Below, piece after piece: positions 8,061 through 16,878 of a stretch of 64,000 nt of DNA (positions are counted from its first letter, which is position 1; the number at the start of each line of letters is the position of its first letter). The position numbers and the translations under genes are program-made. Source of the stretch: Streptomyces tuirus (lineage in GTDB: Bacteria > Actinomycetota > Actinomycetes > Streptomycetales > Streptomycetaceae); NCBI GenBank assembly GCA_018195615.1, contig JAGTPG010000002.1, positions 3,600,501 through 3,664,500 of the forward strand, in the 5' to 3' direction. The notes beneath the pieces were generated by a model. That model made no database searches. It saw only the letters and a list, made by a program, of their open reading frames with translations, and was not told the DNA's origin.

Positions 8061-9008
8061 ATGTCCACCCCCACCCTCCTCGTCCTGGACGCCGAACCCC
8101 TGCCCCGTCTCGGCCGTCTCACGGGACGCGCCCGTATCGAACACACCGACGCCGCGGGACTGGCCGAGCGCCTCCCGCGTGCGGATGTACTGCTGGTGTG
8201 GGACTTCACCTCGCGCGCCGTGCGGGACGCCTGGCCGGGCGAGGGCCCGCGGCCACGCTGGGTGCACACGGCGAGTGCCGGTGTGGACCACCTGATGTGT
8301 CCGGAACTCGCCGCCTCCGACACGGTGGTGACCAACGCGCGCGGCATCTTCGACCAGCCGATAGCCGAGTACGTCGCCGCGCTCGTACTGGCGATGGCCA
8401 AGGATCTGCCGCGCACCCTGGAGCTGCAGCGGGAGCGGACCTGGCGGCACCGCGAGTCGCAGAAGGTCGCCGGGGGCCGGGCCGTCGTGGTGGGCTCGGG
8501 GCCGATCGGCCGGGCGATCGCGCGCACGCTGGGGGCGCTGGACATCACGACGGCGCTCGTGGGCCGCACTCCGCGCACCGGCGTGCACGGCCCCGAGGAT
8601 CTGGACCGGCTGCTGGCGCGCGCCGACTGGGTGATCGCGGCGGCGCCGCTCACCGAGCAGACGCACGGCATGTTCGACGCCCGCCGCTTCGGCGTGATGC
8701 AGCCGTCCGCCCGGTTCGTCAACATCGGCCGCGGCCAGCTGGTCGTCGAGGACGCCCTCGCGCAGGCCCTGGCCAAGCAGTGGATCGCGGGCGCCGCCCT
8801 GGACGTCTTCGAGGCCGAACCCCTGACTGCCGACAGCCCGTTGTGGCAGGTCCCCGGCCTGATCGTGTCCCCGCACATGAGCGGCGACATCGTCGGCTGG
8901 CGGGACGAGCTCGGCGCGCAGTTCGTGGAACTGTACGAACTGTGGGAGGCGGGCAAGCCGCTGGTGAACGTGGTCGACAAACAGCGCGGGTATGTACCCG
9001 GACACTGA
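8061..9008 (+). CDS. D-2-hydroxyacid dehydrogenase (NAD-dependent)
   Basis: A 315-aa member of the D-isomer-specific 2-hydroxyacid dehydrogenase family, which interconverts 2-hydroxy and 2-keto acids. The nucleotide-binding loop reads VVVGSGPIGRAIA (about residues 147-159). The catalytic Arg is in FVNIGRGQLV, the Glu in LDVFEAEPL and the His in IVSPHMSGD. No signal peptide. It begins 196 bp from the divergent isomerase and is followed after 17 bp by the amidase gene, with which it is probably co-transcribed. It presumably oxidises or reduces an intermediate of the compound imported by the ehu transporter. Confidence 0.88.
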   Translation: MSTPTLLVLDAEPLPRLGRLTGRARIEHTDAAGLAERLPRADVLLVWDFTSRAVRDAWPGEGPRPRWVHTASAGVDHLMCPELAASDTVVTNARGIFDQPIAEYVAALVLAMAKDLPRTLELQRERTWRHRESQKVAGGRAVVVGSGPIGRAIARTLGALDITTALVGRTPRTGVHGPEDLDRLLARADWVIAAAPLTEQTHGMFDARRFGVMQPSARFVNIGRGQLVVEDALAQALAKQWIAGAALDVFEAEPLTADSPLWQVPGLIVSPHMSGDIVGWRDELGAQFVELYELWEAGKPLVNVVDKQRGYVPGH

Positions 9009-9025
9009 CGTTCCTGGGAGGGTGG

Positions 9026-10434
9026 ATGACCGAGCTCACCGAGCTGACCGCCGTACGACTCCTCGACGGTTACCGCAAGGGCGAGTGGAGCCCCGTGGAG
9101 GCGACCCGCGCGGCGCTGGAGCGGGCCGAGGCGATCCAGCCGGAGGTGAACGCCTTCGTCCGGCTGACCGGGGAGGACGCGCTGGAGCGGGCCCGGGAGT
9201 CCGAGGAGCGGTGGCGGCGCGGTGAGCCACGGGGTTGCTGGACGGGGTGCCGGTCACGGTGAAGGACATCCTGCTGCTGCGCGGGGCGCCGACCCTGCGC
9301 GGTTCGAAGGCCGTGAACCCGGCGGGCCGCTGGGACGAGGACGCCCCGTCCGTGGCCCGGCTGCGCGAGCACGGGGCGGTGTTCCTCGGCAAGACGACGA
9401 CCCCGGAGTTCGGCTGGAAGGGTGTGACGGACGCGCCGGTGAGCGGCGTGACCGGCAACCCGTACGACCCGGCGCGCACCGCGGGCGGGTCGAGCGGGGG
9501 CAGCGCGGCGGCCGTGGCGCTCGGGGCGGGACCGCTGTCGCTGGGCACGGACGGCGGCGGCAGTGTCCGTATCCCGGCGTCGTTCTGCGGGATCTTCGCG
9601 CTGAAGCCGACGTACGGGAGGGTGCCGCTGTACCCCGCGAGCGCGTTCGGCACGCTGGCGCACGTGGGGCCGATGACCCGGGACGCGGCGGACGCGGCGC
9701 TGCTCATGGATGTCATCGGCCACCCTGACTCGCGCGACTGGTCGGCGCTCGCGGCCCCGCCGGGTTCCTACTCGGACGGCCTGACGGGCGGGGTGCACGG
9801 GCTGCGCGTGGCGTACTCGCCGTCGCTGGGCGGGCAGGTGGCGGTGCAGCCGGCGGTCGCGAGGGCGGTACGGCGGGCGGTGGAGCGGCTGGCGGAGCTC
9901 GGCGCGTACGTCACGGAGACCGACCCGGACCTCACCGACCCGGTGGAGGCCTTCCACACCCTGTGGTTCAGCGGGGCGGCGCGGGTGACGGAGCACCTGG
10001 GCCCGCACCAGCGGGAGTTGCTGGACCCGGGCCTGCGGGAGATCTGCGCGCGGGGCGCCCGCTACTCGGCGCTGGACTATCTGGCCGCGGTGGACGTGCG
10101 CATGGACCTGGGCCGCCGGATGGGCCGCTTCCACGACACGTACGACCTGCTCGTCACCCCGACCATGCCGATCACGGCGTTCGAGGCGGGCGTCGAGGTA
10201 CCGAAGGGATCCGGCCACCGGCGGTGGACGGGCTGGACGCCGTTCACCTACCCGTTCAACATGACGCAGCAGCCCGCGGCGAGCGTGCCGGTCGGCGTGG
10301 ACGGGGCCGGTCTGCCGATCGGGCTGCAGCTCGTGGCCGCCCGGCACCGGGACGATCTGGTGCTGCGGGCGGCGCACGCGCTGTACGAGGCCGGGGTGGC
10401 GTCCGGCAGCGGGCCTAGGCTCTCCGGAAGCTGA
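9026..10434 (+). pseudogene. Amidase-signature hydrolase, frameshifted
   Basis: The product would be 469 aa. The N-terminus (MTELTELTAVRLLDGYRKG) starts at an ATG behind GGGAGGGTGG. The rest continues in the next frame from about 9235. One extra G in the GGGG run at 9231-9234 restores PRGLLDGVPVTVKD. The Ser-cisSer-Lys triad is complete: Lys in TVKDILL, the cis-Ser in GGSSGGSAAA, and the nucleophile Ser in GTDGGGSVRIPAS. Given the many similar breaks in the window, an assembly error is likelier than a dead gene. It probably cleaves an amide in the catabolic pathway. Its end overlaps the convergent DUF3830 gene by 20 bp. Confidence 0.85.
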
Positions 10435-10909
10435 GGGTCTCGCCCGCCGCTCCCGACCGCCACAGGTCGTTGCACGCCTCGGCCATGGCATCCAGGCCGT
10501 CGACGACCTGGCCCCAGACGATGCCGGGAATCCAGCCGACGTCGCCGTTCAGCAGCAGGTTGTTGCGCTCGTAGAACAGGGCCAGGTCGACGAGTGTGGT
10601 CCCGGCGCGGACCTCGCGGTCGTAGCCGTAGGACTTCGTCCCCAACTCCGTACCCGCGAAGGCGAAATAACACAGATCGCCCGGAATGGGGGTGACTGTC
10701 GGATTTTCCAGAGGCGGCTCGGTTTCGGCGAAAGGCGGGAAAAGGGCGTAGATCTCATTGCGTGCGTACTTCGCGTGGTAGACGTCACCGGACAGCGGCA
10801 GGGCGTCCCAGACGGTCGCGCAGGTGATCGGCGCACGGTCGTCGAGCAGCCTGGCCGTGCAGGTCACGTCGCGCTTGACCAGCGAGACTTCGATGAAGCG
10901 ATCAGCCAT
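10415..10909 (-). CDS. DUF3830 family protein
   Basis: A 164-aa protein of the DUF3830 family, a cyclophilin-like fold without known activity that is commonly found beside amino-acid or hydantoin catabolic genes. Recognisable segments are CTARLLDDRAPITCATVWDALPLSG and GDLCYFAFAGTE near the middle. No signal peptide. It is transcribed away from ehuB across a 147-bp shared promoter region and converges on the amidase. Its conserved location suggests an accessory role in the same pathway. Confidence 0.85.
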   Translation of the reverse strand: MADRFIEVSLVKRDVTCTARLLDDRAPITCATVWDALPLSGDVYHAKYARNEIYALFPPFAETEPPLENPTVTPIPGDLCYFAFAGTELGTKSYGYDREVRAGTTLVDLALFYERNNLLLNGDVGWIPGIVWGQVVDGLDAMAEACNDLWRSGAAGETLSFRRA

Positions 10910-11056
10910 CCCTCCATGGGAGTGCCCGCCGCCCCGCGGTCAAGGGCGCACGGGGGGAGTGCGGGGCTTGAAAAGATCGGCATAACTCGGGTGCGGTCGG
11001 GTAGCCGCGCGCCCATGGCTCCACCACAGAGAAGCCCACTCAGAAGCCCCGGACTC

Positions 11057-11944
11057 ATGTCCCGGCCCGTCCACGGGCCCACACGCCGGTCGCTGCTCGC
11101 GGGGGTCGCGGCGCTCGGCGCGCTGGGCGCCGCCGGATGCAGCCGGGTCGCCACCGCATCCGACGTCAAGGGCGGTGACCTGCTCGACCGGCTCCGCGCC
11201 GCGGGCGTCGTCCGCCTCGGCATCGCCGGCGAGATACCGTTCGGATTCATCGACAAGAACGGCGAGCTCACCGGTGAGGCACCGGAACTGGCCAAGGTGA
11301 TCTTCAAGCGCCTCGGCGTCGACCGGGTGCAGCCCGTACCGACCGAGTTCGGCTCGCTCATCCCGGGTCTGAACTCCCAGCAGTTCGACGTCGTGGCCGC
11401 GGGGATGTACGTCAACCCCGAGCGCTGCGAGCAGGTCATCTTCTCCGACCCGGACTACCAGATGCTCGACGCGTTCATCGTGCGCAAGGGCAACCCGAAG
11501 GGGCTGCACAGCTACAAGGACGTCGTCGGGAAGAAGGCGAAGTTCGCCACCGGGACCGGTTACGCCGAGATCCAGTACGCCGTCGAGGCGGGGTACAAGG
11601 AGAGCGACATCCTCATCGTCCCGGACCAGGTGGCGGGGCTGAACGCCGTCGAGGCGGGGCGCGTGGACGTGTTCGCCGGCACGGCGCTCACCGTACGCGA
11701 GGTGGTGAAGAAGTCCGCCAAGGCGGAGGCCACCGAGCCGTTCAAGCCGATCGTGGGCGGCAAGCCGCACGTCGACGGAGGCGCCTTCGCGTTCCGGCCG
11801 ACCGAGGCCAACCTGCGCGACGCCTTCAACGCGGAGCTGCGAAAGCTCAAGAAGAGCGGCGAACTCTTCCGCATCCTCAAGCCCTTCGGGTTCACGGAGG
11901 CCGAGATGACGGATCTGACCGCGAAGGAGCTCTGCGGCGGATGA
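11057..11944 (+). CDS. ehuB: EhuB-type ABC transporter substrate-binding lipoprotein
   Basis: A 295-aa solute-binding protein (family 3) resembling EhuB of ectoine/hydroxyectoine uptake. The N-terminus has a twin-arginine motif (TRRSLLAG) and a lipobox ending AAGC, so it should be Tat-exported and lipid-anchored outside the membrane. Ligand-fold segments include GFIDKNGELTGEAPELAKV, FDVVAAGMYVNPER and TGTGYAEIQYAVEAG. The ATG at 11057 suits the signal peptide; an in-frame ATG at 11015 is possible. First gene of ehuBCDA. The true ligand may not be ectoine because ectoine-degradation genes are absent here. Confidence 0.85.
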   Translation: MSRPVHGPTRRSLLAGVAALGALGAAGCSRVATASDVKGGDLLDRLRAAGVVRLGIAGEIPFGFIDKNGELTGEAPELAKVIFKRLGVDRVQPVPTEFGSLIPGLNSQQFDVVAAGMYVNPERCEQVIFSDPDYQMLDAFIVRKGNPKGLHSYKDVVGKKAKFATGTGYAEIQYAVEAGYKESDILIVPDQVAGLNAVEAGRVDVFAGTALTVREVVKKSAKAEATEPFKPIVGGKPHVDGGAFAFRPTEANLRDAFNAELRKLKKSGELFRILKPFGFTEAEMTDLTAKELCGG

Positions 11945-12657
11945 CCTCAGGACTCTGGGAACTGGTACTGAAGGGCGTCTGGGTCACGATCCAGCTGCTC
12001 GTCTGCAGCGCGCTGCTCGCGGCCGCGGTGTCCTTCGTGGTCGGCGTCGCGCGCACCCACCGGCTGTGGATCGTCCGCTTCCTCGCGGGCTTCTACACCG
12101 AGGTGTTCCGCGGGACCTCGGCCCTGGTGATGATCTTCTGGGTGTTCTTCGTGCTGCCCCCGGCCTTCGGCTGGCAGTTGGTGCCGCTGTGGGCGGGCAC
12201 GCTCGCGCTCGGACTGACCTACGGGGCGTACGGCTCGGAGATCGTGCGCGGCGCGCTGAACGCGGTCGACCCGGCGCAGAAGGAGGGCGGGATCGCGCTC
12301 AGCTTCACGCCCTGGCAGCGCATGCGGCTGATCCTGCTGCCGCAGGCGGTGCCGGAGATGATCCCGCCGTTCTCCAACCTGCTCATCGAACTGCTCAAGG
12401 GCACCGCCCTGGTGTCGATCATGGGCATGGGCGACCTGGCGTTCAGCGGCAACCTGGTCCGCCTGGCGCTGCAGGAGAGCGCGGAGATCTACACGTACAT
12501 CCTGCTGATCTACTTCGTGATCGCCTTCCTGCTCACCCGGGTCATGCGCGGACTGGAGAAGAAGCTCAAGACAGGAGTCGGCAAGCCGGTCGGGAGTACG
12601 CCCGCCCAGGAGCTGAGCCGTCCGCAGACCACCGGCGTGGGAGGTGCCGTCTCGTGA
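11941..12657 (+). CDS. ehuC: EhuC-type ABC transporter permease
   Basis: A 238-aa integral membrane permease of the polar amino acid (HisMQ) type. The start ATG overlaps the ehuB stop (ATGA). Several hydrophobic segments are visible, for example LLVCSALLAAAVSFVVGVA. The EAA loop that contacts the ATPase reads EGGIALSFTPWQRMRLILLP (about residues 117-136). It pairs with EhuD to form the channel and is translationally coupled to its neighbours. Confidence 0.87.
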   Translation: MTSGLWELVLKGVWVTIQLLVCSALLAAAVSFVVGVARTHRLWIVRFLAGFYTEVFRGTSALVMIFWVFFVLPPAFGWQLVPLWAGTLALGLTYGAYGSEIVRGALNAVDPAQKEGGIALSFTPWQRMRLILLPQAVPEMIPPFSNLLIELLKGTALVSIMGMGDLAFSGNLVRLALQESAEIYTYILLIYFVIAFLLTRVMRGLEKKLKTGVGKPVGSTPAQELSRPQTTGVGGAVS

Positions 12658-13303
12658 ACTGGGACTGGAGCGCGGTCTCCGACTTCATGCCGGACTTCTG
12701 GGAAGGCCTGCTGGTCACCCTGCAGATCCTGGTGATCGGCTCGCTGATCTCCTTCGCGCTGGGCCTGGTCTGGGCGCTGCTGATGCGGGTGCCGACGCGC
12801 TGGGTGACCTGGCCGGTCGGGGCGGTCACGGAGTTCGTCCGCAACACCCGCTGCTGGTGCAGCTGTTCTTCCTCTACTACGTGCTGCCCGAGTGGGGCCT
12901 GACCTTCTCGGCGCTCGCCACGGGCGTCTTCGCGATCGGGCTGCACTACTCGACGTACACGATGCAGGTCTACCGCGCCGGTATCGAGGCCGTGCCGGTC
13001 GGCCAGTGGGAGGCGGCGACGGCGCTGAACCTGCCGCTGCGCCGGACGTGGACCGCGGTGATCCTGCCGCAGGCGGTGCGCAGGGTCGTCCCCGCGCTCG
13101 GCAACTACGTCATCGCGATGCTCAAGGACACGCCGATGCTGATGGCGATCTCCGTGCTGGAGATGCTCGGCCACGCGCGCCTGTTCTCCCAGGAGCACTT
13201 CCAGTTCACCGAGCCGCTCACGGTGATCGGAGTGGCCTTCATCGTCATTTCCTACCTGGCCTCCCTTGCCCTGCGAGTTCTGGAGCGACGCCTTGTCCAC
13301 TGA
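12654..13303 (+). pseudogene. ehuD: EhuD-type ABC transporter permease, frameshifted
   Basis: The second permease of the transporter, about 216 aa. The GTG start overlaps the ehuC stop. The N-terminal 65 residues (through VTEFVRNT) are in one frame and the rest (LLVQLFFLYYVLPEWG onward, with an EAA loop around QWEAATALNLPLRRTW) is in another. One extra C in the CCC at 12847-12849 restores RNTPLLVQLFFLYY. Both halves are well conserved, so a sequencing indel is the likely cause. Confidence 0.85.
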
Positions 13304-14078
13304 CACTCTTCCCAACCCCGAGAAGAACCCGGCCAGGAGCAACGGCGAGCTGATCCGGCTGGAGCAGGTCACCAAGCGGTTCGGGGACAACACCGTCCTG
13401 GACCACCTGGACTTCTCGGTCGACGCCGGCAAGCACGTCACCCTGATCGGCCCGTCCGGATCCGGCAAGACCACGATCCTGCGGCTGCTGATGACCCTGC
13501 TCAAGCCCGACGAGGGCACGATCACGGTCGACGGGCAGAAGCTGTTCCCGGCCTCCGACAAGGAGGTCCGGGAGGTCCGCAAGAAGATCGGGATGGTGTT
13601 CCAGCAGTTCAACCTGTTCCCGAACATGACGGTGCTGCGGAACATCACCGAGGCGCCGGTCACCGTCCTCGGCATGTCGAAGGACGAGGCGGTGGAGCGG
13701 GCCAAGGGCCTGCTGGACATGGTCGGCCTGGCCGAGAAGTGCGACGCGCACCCGGCGCAGCTGTCCGGCGGGCAGCAGCAGCGGGTGGCGATCGCCCGGG
13801 CGCTGGCGATGCGGCCGCAGGTGCTGCTCCTGGACGAGGTGACCTCCGCGCTCGACCCGGAGCTGGTCGCCGGCGTGCTCGACGTGCTCAGGGACATCGC
13901 CCGCTCCACCGACATCACGATGCTCTGTGTGACCCACGAGATGAACTTCGCCCGGGACATCTCCGACCAGGTACTGATGTTCGACTCGGGCCGGATCATC
14001 GAGGCGGGCCCGCCGGAGAAGATCTTCAGCGAGCCGGAGAAGGACCGGACGCGGGAGTTTCTCAGCGCAGTGCTCTGA
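13293..14078 (+). CDS. ehuA: EhuA-type ABC transporter ATPase
   Basis: A 261-aa ATP-binding subunit. Walker A is GPSGSGKTT, the Q-loop is VFQQFNLFP, the signature is LSGGQQQR, Walker B is LLLDEVTSALD and the H-loop is CVTHE. The TTG start at 13293, preceded by GGAG at 6 nt, is preferred; it overlaps the end of ehuD by 11 bp. An upstream extension to 13266 lacks support. It energises uptake through EhuC/EhuD. Confidence 0.88.
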   Translation: MSTDTLPNPEKNPARSNGELIRLEQVTKRFGDNTVLDHLDFSVDAGKHVTLIGPSGSGKTTILRLLMTLLKPDEGTITVDGQKLFPASDKEVREVRKKIGMVFQQFNLFPNMTVLRNITEAPVTVLGMSKDEAVERAKGLLDMVGLAEKCDAHPAQLSGGQQQRVAIARALAMRPQVLLLDEVTSALDPELVAGVLDVLRDIARSTDITMLCVTHEMNFARDISDQVLMFDSGRIIEAGPPEKIFSEPEKDRTREFLSAVL

Positions 14079-14113
14079 CTACGGCCTGTGAACAGGCACA
14101 ACGCGGGGCCTGC

Positions 14114-14161
14114 GGACTGGGGCATGCTTCTGGCATATGCCAGCGGGCAATGCCCCAGTCC
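14114..14161. promoter_or_regulatory. Long inverted repeat enclosing a CTGGCATATGCCAG palindrome
   Basis: GGACTGGGGCAT (14114-14125) is perfectly complementary to ATGCCCCAGTCC (14150-14161). Between them lies the 14-bp palindrome CTGGCATATGCCAG (14130-14143). The flanks CGCGGGGCC and GGGGCCCGCG extend the pairing. It sits between ehuA and the IclR gene, so it could be the ehu terminator, an operator, or both. The palindrome core also occurs at 848-859. Confidence 0.6.
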
Positions 14162-14272
14162 GGGGCCCGCGAATCTTGTCAACCCCCGCTCTCCACAAGC
14201 CCCTTGCCCGCTATCGTGGAGGGGATTCGCTGTCCGGATTCCGGCCCAACAGCAAGCGCAGGGGAGACCACC

Positions 14273-15034
14273 GTGGCGCTGAAGCACGAGCCGCCGACCA
14301 CCCCGTACCACTCGGCGCAGGAAGCCCTGCGCGTCCTGGAGACGGTGGCGCGAAACAGCTCCGGCGTCACCGACGCCGAACTCGCCCGGCACACCGGCAT
14401 CGGCCCGGAGCGGCTGACCGCGCTGCTGCGCATGCTGCGCCGCGAGGGCTATGTCGAGCAGATCGCCGACGGTGCCTACGTCACCGGCGAGACCCTGGCC
14501 CGCCTCGGCTCCGCCCGCCATCGCGAGCAGGCCCTGCGCGACAAGCTCCAGCACACCCTCGACCGGCTGCGCGACTCGGTCGGCGCCGCCGTCTACATGA
14601 GCCGGTACGTCGACGGGGAGATCAGCGTCACCCAGTACGCCGACAGCCCGGCCACACCCAAGGTCAACGAGTGGGTCGACTTCCGCTCCTCGGCCCACGC
14701 CACGGCCATCGGCAAGAGCCTGCTCACCCAGCTCGACCACGCCGGCCGCCGCGACCATCTGGCCCGGCACAAGATGGCCCGCCTCACCTCGCGCACCATC
14801 ACCAGCGACCGGCTGCTGCTGTCCCGGCTGGAGGCCCAGCCGCCCACCGTGCCCGTCCTGGACCTCCAGGAGTACGCGGTCGGCACGGTCTGCGCGGCCG
14901 TCCCCATCACGGCCGGCTCCTCCGCCGGCTGCCTGGCCCTGTCCCTCCCGGTCGAGCACGCCCACCGCCTGCGCCAGGCCGCGGACGCCCTCAACCGCAA
15001 CGCGGCTCCGGTCCTGCTGTCCATGGCGATCTAG
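14273..15034 (+). CDS. IclR family transcriptional regulator
   Basis: A 253-aa DNA-binding regulator. The N-terminal winged helix covers about residues 12-75 (ALRVLETVARNSSGVTDAEL, then a recognition helix around ERLTALLRMLRREGYVEQ). The C-terminal IclR effector domain includes SAHATAIGKSLL and YAVGTVCAAVPI. The GTG at 14273 has GGGGAG six bases upstream. Its position right behind ehuBCDA suggests it responds to a metabolite of that pathway and controls the transporter and the divergent catabolic operons. Confidence 0.87.
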   Translation: MALKHEPPTTPYHSAQEALRVLETVARNSSGVTDAELARHTGIGPERLTALLRMLRREGYVEQIADGAYVTGETLARLGSARHREQALRDKLQHTLDRLRDSVGAAVYMSRYVDGEISVTQYADSPATPKVNEWVDFRSSAHATAIGKSLLTQLDHAGRRDHLARHKMARLTSRTITSDRLLLSRLEAQPPTVPVLDLQEYAVGTVCAAVPITAGSSAGCLALSLPVEHAHRLRQAADALNRNAAPVLLSMAI

Positions 15035-15130
15035 GACCATCGCCAGGTGGTCAGGAGCACCCCTCGGGACCAGGTAGTATTTTCCCGTCGCCCACCGCGG
15101 AACACGCTTCCGGCGGTCGGCGGGAGTCAT

Positions 15131-15204
15131 GCGCCGCTAGCTCAGTTGGTTAGAGCAGCTGACTCTTAATCAGCGGGTCCGGGGTTCGAGTCCCTGGCGG
15201 CGCA
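15131..15204 (+). tRNA. tRNA-Lys (anticodon CUU)
   Basis: Identical over 74 nt to the copies at 1544 and 20972, but with a different upstream sequence. A TAGTAT box about 55 bp upstream could be its -10 element. The antisense strand of its 3' half is overlapped by the C-terminal extension of the acyl-CoA-ligase-like gene. Confidence 0.98.
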
Positions 15205-16837
15205 CCGGTGAAGGGCCTCTCGTGGGAGCGGGAGGCCCTTCGGCGTGTTCGAGGTCGTCAGCGGTCAGCCGGCGGTACGCGCACTCCCCCGGCGGCCGCC
15301 ACCACACCGGATCCGCGCATCGGAAGCCCTCCTTCCGTAACGCCGCCCGGTGGATCTTGTTGGTGGCCGTGACCGGCATGCGCTCCACCACCCGTACGAA
15401 CCGGGGCGCCATCTTCGTCCCGAGGTCGGGCTGGGAGAGCAGGAACTCCGCGAAGGACAGCGCATCGAACGCCCCGGCGATCGTCGCCATCACCTGGTCG
15501 CCGGTCACCGGGTCCGGGACCGCGTACACGGCGACCGCGGCGGCCCCCTCGTAGCGGGCGAGGATGTTCTCGATCATCGCGGCGGCCAGGTTCTCACCGT
15601 CGACGCGGAGGCGGTCGTCGGTGCGGCCGGCGAAGTAGAGGTAGCCGTCGGCGTCCCGGTAGAAGAGGTCGCCCGTCCAGTACCAGCCGTCTCTGCGGCG
15701 CTCCGCCTCCGCCGCCGGATTGCGCCAGTAGCCCTCGAAGGGGCTCGGACCCCGGTTGACCAGCTCGCCGATCGCCTCGTCCCCGTTGAGCAGCCGCCCC
15801 GCCCCGTCGAAGCGGGCCGGCGGGCACTCCGCGCGGGTCTCCTGGTCGAGGACGACGAGCCCGGGCGCCGCCCGGCCGACCGCGCCGGGCGGTGTCCCCG
15901 GCGACCACTGCACGGCCGCTCCGCCCTCCGAGGAACCGTATCCCTCCACCAGCCGCGCCCCGAACCGCCGCTCGAACGCCGCCGCGTCCACCGCGCCCGC
16001 CTCCGTGCCGAAGCCCAGACGGAGGGAGTGGTCACGGTCCTCGGTGCTCGGCTCGGTGGCCAGGACGTACTGGATCGCCCGGCCTACGTACGTGAAGTAC
16101 GTCACTCCGTAGCGGCGTACGTCCGGCAGGAAGCCGGACGCCGAGAAGCGGCGGCGGAGGGCCACGCCCGCCCCGGACACCAGGGCCGGTGCCCAGCCCG
16201 CGATCACCGCGTTGCCGTGGAACATCGGCATGCAGAGGTAGTGCACGTCGTCCGGGCCCAGCGCGAACTGGTCCGCCAGTGAACGGCCGGCGGCGGCCAG
16301 CCGGCCCTGGGAGCAGATGGCGGCCTTCGGCGCGCCGGTCGAGCCGGAGGTGAAGTAGAGGAGGAAGCGGTCGGAGGGAGTGGCGCGGCAGGCGTCGGGG
16401 TGTGCGTCCGCGTAGGAGGTCAGGAGGTCCGCGTACTCCTCGCTGTCCGTCCGGAGCAGGCGTACGCCGGGCAGGTCGAGGTCCGCCAGCAGGGGCAGGT
16501 GGGTCCGGTCCGTGACCAGGATCCGGCACTCGGTGTGCAGGATGTCCCGGGCGAGTTCGGCACCCCGGCGGGTGGGGTTGATGCCGGCGACCGCCGCCCC
16601 GGCCAGGGCCGCGGCGCCCAGCCACATCGGAAACTCGGGGGTGTTGTCGAGCAGCACGCCGATGTGGGGTGCGGCGCCGGGTGGCAGCAGGTCGGCGAGC
16701 AGCGCCGCCCGGCCGGCGGCCCCGGCCGCCACCTCGTGCCGCGTGAGCACCCTGCCCTCGAACCACAGCCCCGGCCGGTGGTCACCCCACCACGCCGCCA
16801 CGAGCTCCGCGACCGTGCGCCCTCTGGTCGGGTTCAT
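15170..16837 (-). CDS. AMP-binding acyl-CoA synthetase-like enzyme
   Basis: A 555-aa adenylate-forming enzyme resembling fatty-acyl-CoA ligases. Motifs in order: the P-loop YFTSGSTGAPKAA, the adenine-binding GYGSSEGG, GWYWTGDLFYRDADGYLYFAGRTDDRLRVDGENL, and a C-terminal catalytic Lys in PVTATNKIHRAAL. The start is ATG 16837; an upstream open extension to 16981 lacks support. The frame has no stop after the usual C-terminus: the last 25 or so residues are read through the terminator hairpin and 35 bp of antisense tRNA-Lys, which suggests loss of the original stop. It probably activates a carboxylic acid; the substrate is unknown. Confidence 0.82.
   Translation of the reverse strand: MNPTRGRTVAELVAAWWGDHRPGLWFEGRVLTRHEVAAGAAGRAALLADLLPPGAAPHIGVLLDNTPEFPMWLGAAALAGAAVAGINPTRRGAELARDILHTECRILVTDRTHLPLLADLDLPGVRLLRTDSEEYADLLTSYADAHPDACRATPSDRFLLYFTSGSTGAPKAAICSQGRLAAAGRSLADQFALGPDDVHYLCMPMFHGNAVIAGWAPALVSGAGVALRRRFSASGFLPDVRRYGVTYFTYVGRAIQYVLATEPSTEDRDHSLRLGFGTEAGAVDAAAFERRFGARLVEGYGSSEGGAAVQWSPGTPPGAVGRAAPGLVVLDQETRAECPPARFDGAGRLLNGDEAIGELVNRGPSPFEGYWRNPAAEAERRRDGWYWTGDLFYRDADGYLYFAGRTDDRLRVDGENLAAAMIENILARYEGAAAVAVYAVPDPVTGDQVMATIAGAFDALSFAEFLLSQPDLGTKMAPRFVRVVERMPVTATNKIHRAALRKEGFRCADPVWWRPPGECAYRRLTADDLEHAEGPPAPTRGPSPVRRQGLEPRTR
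15210..15241. terminator. Bidirectional terminator after tRNA-Lys 2
   Basis: GAAGGGCCTC pairs with GAGGCCCTTC around a 12-nt loop. It is symmetric enough to act in both directions, serving the tRNA and the convergent ligase gene, whose open frame nevertheless runs through it. Confidence 0.75.
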
Positions 16838-16878
16838 GGAGGCGCACCATAGCTGACGTAGCGTCTGATGTGGAGACG

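Noticed and set aside
12566..15130. Minus-strand open frame of 854 codons opposite ehuA and the IclR gene
   Set aside because: Shadow of well-supported genes, composition not protein-like, no ribosome site.
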